A stretch of 5,018 bases of DNA, taken from the NCBI GenBank assembly GCA_046757645.1, contig JBHHYS010000136.1, positions 1 through 5,018 of the forward strand, read 5' to 3'. A model generated the notes under the pieces. The model saw only the letters and a list, made by a program, of their open reading frames with translations, had not been told where the DNA came from and did no database searches. The translations under genes were made by a program, and so were the position numbers. Numbering within the stretch: position 1 is the stretch's first letter; the number at the start of each line of letters is the position of its first letter. The DNA is from JBHHYS01 sp046757645. Its GTDB lineage: Bacteria > Acidobacteriota > Terriglobia > Acidiferrales > 2-02-FULL-67-57. Below are positions 3,910-5,018 of the stretch, one piece after another.

Positions 3910-4998
3910 CTAGTTAGAGGGGTGGTAAAAGGGCAACTCGGTGACTTCCGCCGTGCCCCCGCCTTCGACCTGCAGCCGGGTTCCCGGCTCCAGGTGTTCG
4001 CGGCGCACGTAGCCCAAGGCGATGGGGCGGCCCAGAGTGGGCGATTCCACCGCGGTGGTGATGCGCCCCACCTCTTTGCCGTCACTGATGAGCTTGCTGC
4101 CCGCGGCGGGCAACTTCTTCCCGCTCAGGGTGAACCCGGTCAGCTTGCGGTTGACGTGCCCGCGGGCGCGAATCCGCTCGATGATTTCCTGGCCAAGGTA
4201 GCAGCCCTTGGTGTAGCTGATGGCGCGCGCTTCCAGGCCCGCTTCGGGCGGCAGGGTGTTCTCGTCCATATCCACCCCGTACCAGGGAATTCCCCCTTCG
4301 GTGCGCAGGATGTTCAGCGCCGCCCGCCCCACCGGCTTCCAGGGAACAATCTTTTGCTGCGCGGCGAGCGCCCCCCAGAGGTTCTGGGCGTACTCGACCA
4401 CAAAGATCAGCCGGTAGCCTTCCTCGCCCGTCTCGCTCAGGCGCACCACGTGCACCGGCGCTCCGCCCAGCTCCACCCAGGTGTGGTTGAGTTCCTTCCC
4501 GGGCAACGTCACGGCGCCCGCCGCCCGCAGCAGTCTGCCTGCCGCTGGCCCTTCGACGCTGAGCGCCGCCAGTTGCTCGCTTTGGTCGGCGAGTTCGACC
4601 TCGTCCGCGACGATGTGTTTCTCCAGGATTTCCCGCAGAGGCTCCTTGCGCCACCACTCGGTTTCCAGCAACAGGTGGTCGGCCATCACCAAAAGGTAAA
4701 AGTCGGCGATGATGTGCCCCTGCGCGGTCAACTGGGTGGCATAACAGCCTTCCCCGGTTGTGAGCCCCTTGACCTCGTTCGAGATCATCCTGTGCAGGTA
4801 GCTGGCGGCGTCAGGGCCGGCCGCGGTCAGATGGGCGCGATCGCTGCGGTCAATCATGCCCGCGCTTTCGCGCACCGCGCGGCACTCCGCGCCCACCCCC
4901 TCGAACCGCTCCGGCAGCACACAGCCGCGAACCGTGGCGAACTGGGCGCCGAGCGACCGGTAAGTGGCCTCGAAGGGCGACCGACGCTCTCCGCTCAA
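3910..4998 (-). CDS. ygfZ: YgfZ-family folate-binding protein (iron-sulfur enzyme maintenance / tRNA-modification factor)
   Basis: The 362-residue product has the GcvT-like fold (about 30-270) with a C-terminal barrel (about 285-355). The family signature K-G-C-[FY]-x-G-Q-E-x3-R-x3-R-G is complete at 264-280 (K264, C266, Q270, E271, R275, R279, G280). This motif, with its key cysteine, separates YgfZ from the glycine-cleavage T protein. Upstream blocks also fit: SYLHRMISNEV (66-76), TAQGHIIADFYLL (91-103) and LRTEGGIPWYGVDMDENTLPPEAG (231-254). E. coli YgfZ binds tetrahydrofolate, supports activity of certain iron-sulfur enzymes such as MiaB, and is cytoplasmic. It is slightly longer than the E. 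coli protein (about 326), mostly at the N-terminus. TTG 4998-4996 is the start, chosen for AGGAGA six bases upstream. Neighbours add no glycine-cleavage genes, which agrees with YgfZ rather than GcvT. Confidence 0.92.
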   Translation of the reverse strand: MSGERRSPFEATYRSLGAQFATVRGCVLPERFEGVGAECRAVRESAGMIDRSDRAHLTAAGPDAASYLHRMISNEVKGLTTGEGCYATQLTAQGHIIADFYLLVMADHLLLETEWWRKEPLREILEKHIVADEVELADQSEQLAALSVEGPAAGRLLRAAGAVTLPGKELNHTWVELGGAPVHVVRLSETGEEGYRLIFVVEYAQNLWGALAAQQKIVPWKPVGRAALNILRTEGGIPWYGVDMDENTLPPEAGLEARAISYTKGCYLGQEIIERIRARGHVNRKLTGFTLSGKKLPAAGSKLISDGKEVGRITTAVESPTLGRPIALGYVRREHLEPGTRLQVEGGGTAEVTELPFYHPSN

Positions 4999-5004
4999 AT
5001 GGAT

Positions 5005-5010
5005 TCTCCT
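5005..5010 (-). promoter_or_regulatory. Shine-Dalgarno supporting the TTG start of ygfZ
   Basis: On the minus strand AGGAGA ends six bases before TTG 4998, within a purine-rich leader. No ATG occurs at the corresponding distance in frame. Confidence 0.65.
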
Positions 5011-5018
5011 CTCCCCTC

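Noticed and set aside
4082..4657. Second minus-strand frame inside ygfZ
   Set aside because: An out-of-frame, Arg/Gly/Ala-rich shadow of the clear YgfZ frame.
3910..4998. Glycine-cleavage T protein (gcvT)
   Set aside because: The K-G-C-Y-x-G-Q-E-x3-R-x3-R-G signature is diagnostic of YgfZ, and no gcvH or gcvP lies nearby.

Overview
No complete undescribed system is visible in this window. It is a GC-rich bacterial chromosome segment with five reasonably certain protein genes, one edge-truncated transposase gene and unusually repeat-rich intergenic DNA. GC-biased codons, strong GGAGG-type ribosome sites, a single-domain Tudor-like protein, a YgfZ protein and the intergenic repeats (CGCAGAGG-type strings, GAAA heptamers, GGCnnAAGCC mini-hairpins) are the mixture I associate with Acidobacteriota (Terriglobia-like). 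That assignment is an impression from pattern memory, not a proven placement.

Layout. Bases 1-123 (minus) hold the first 41 residues of an IS1595-family transposase cut by the window edge, with an SD and a TTGACA promoter upstream (288-317). A basic 47-codon ORF faces away from it, sharing the palindrome CATATG. Bases 268-803 contain no convincing gene but carry 9-nt and 7-nt tandem repeats. At 848-1273 (+) is an uncharacterised 141-residue protein with a C-x9-C-x10-C-x2-H putative zinc site, preceded by a strong SD that serves a separate ten-codon reading frame. Bases 1274-1597 are again repeat-derived. Then come an MDR-family quinone oxidoreductase/zinc-type alcohol dehydrogenase-like gene (1598-2626, +) and nuoB (2839-3363, +), which has no other complex I gene beside it. 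On the opposite strand, converging on nuoB, lie a small Tudor/DUF3553-like protein (3596-3820) and ygfZ (3910-4998).

The genes do not form one obvious pathway. NuoB carries the N2 iron-sulfur cluster of complex I, and YgfZ is a folate-dependent factor that supports some iron-sulfur enzymes, so a loose redox/iron-sulfur theme exists, but the two are on opposite strands and are unlikely to be co-transcribed. The best discovery material is in the gaps. A CACCGCAG...AGGCGC string occurs intact at 1493-1520 but is split at 2648/2682 by a 33-nt GC-rich palindrome, and a related palindrome lies in inverted orientation at 3426-3455. A second hairpin family (CCCCGAA/TTCGGGGCTC and TCGACCC...CAGGGCAAGC) recurs in three gaps.
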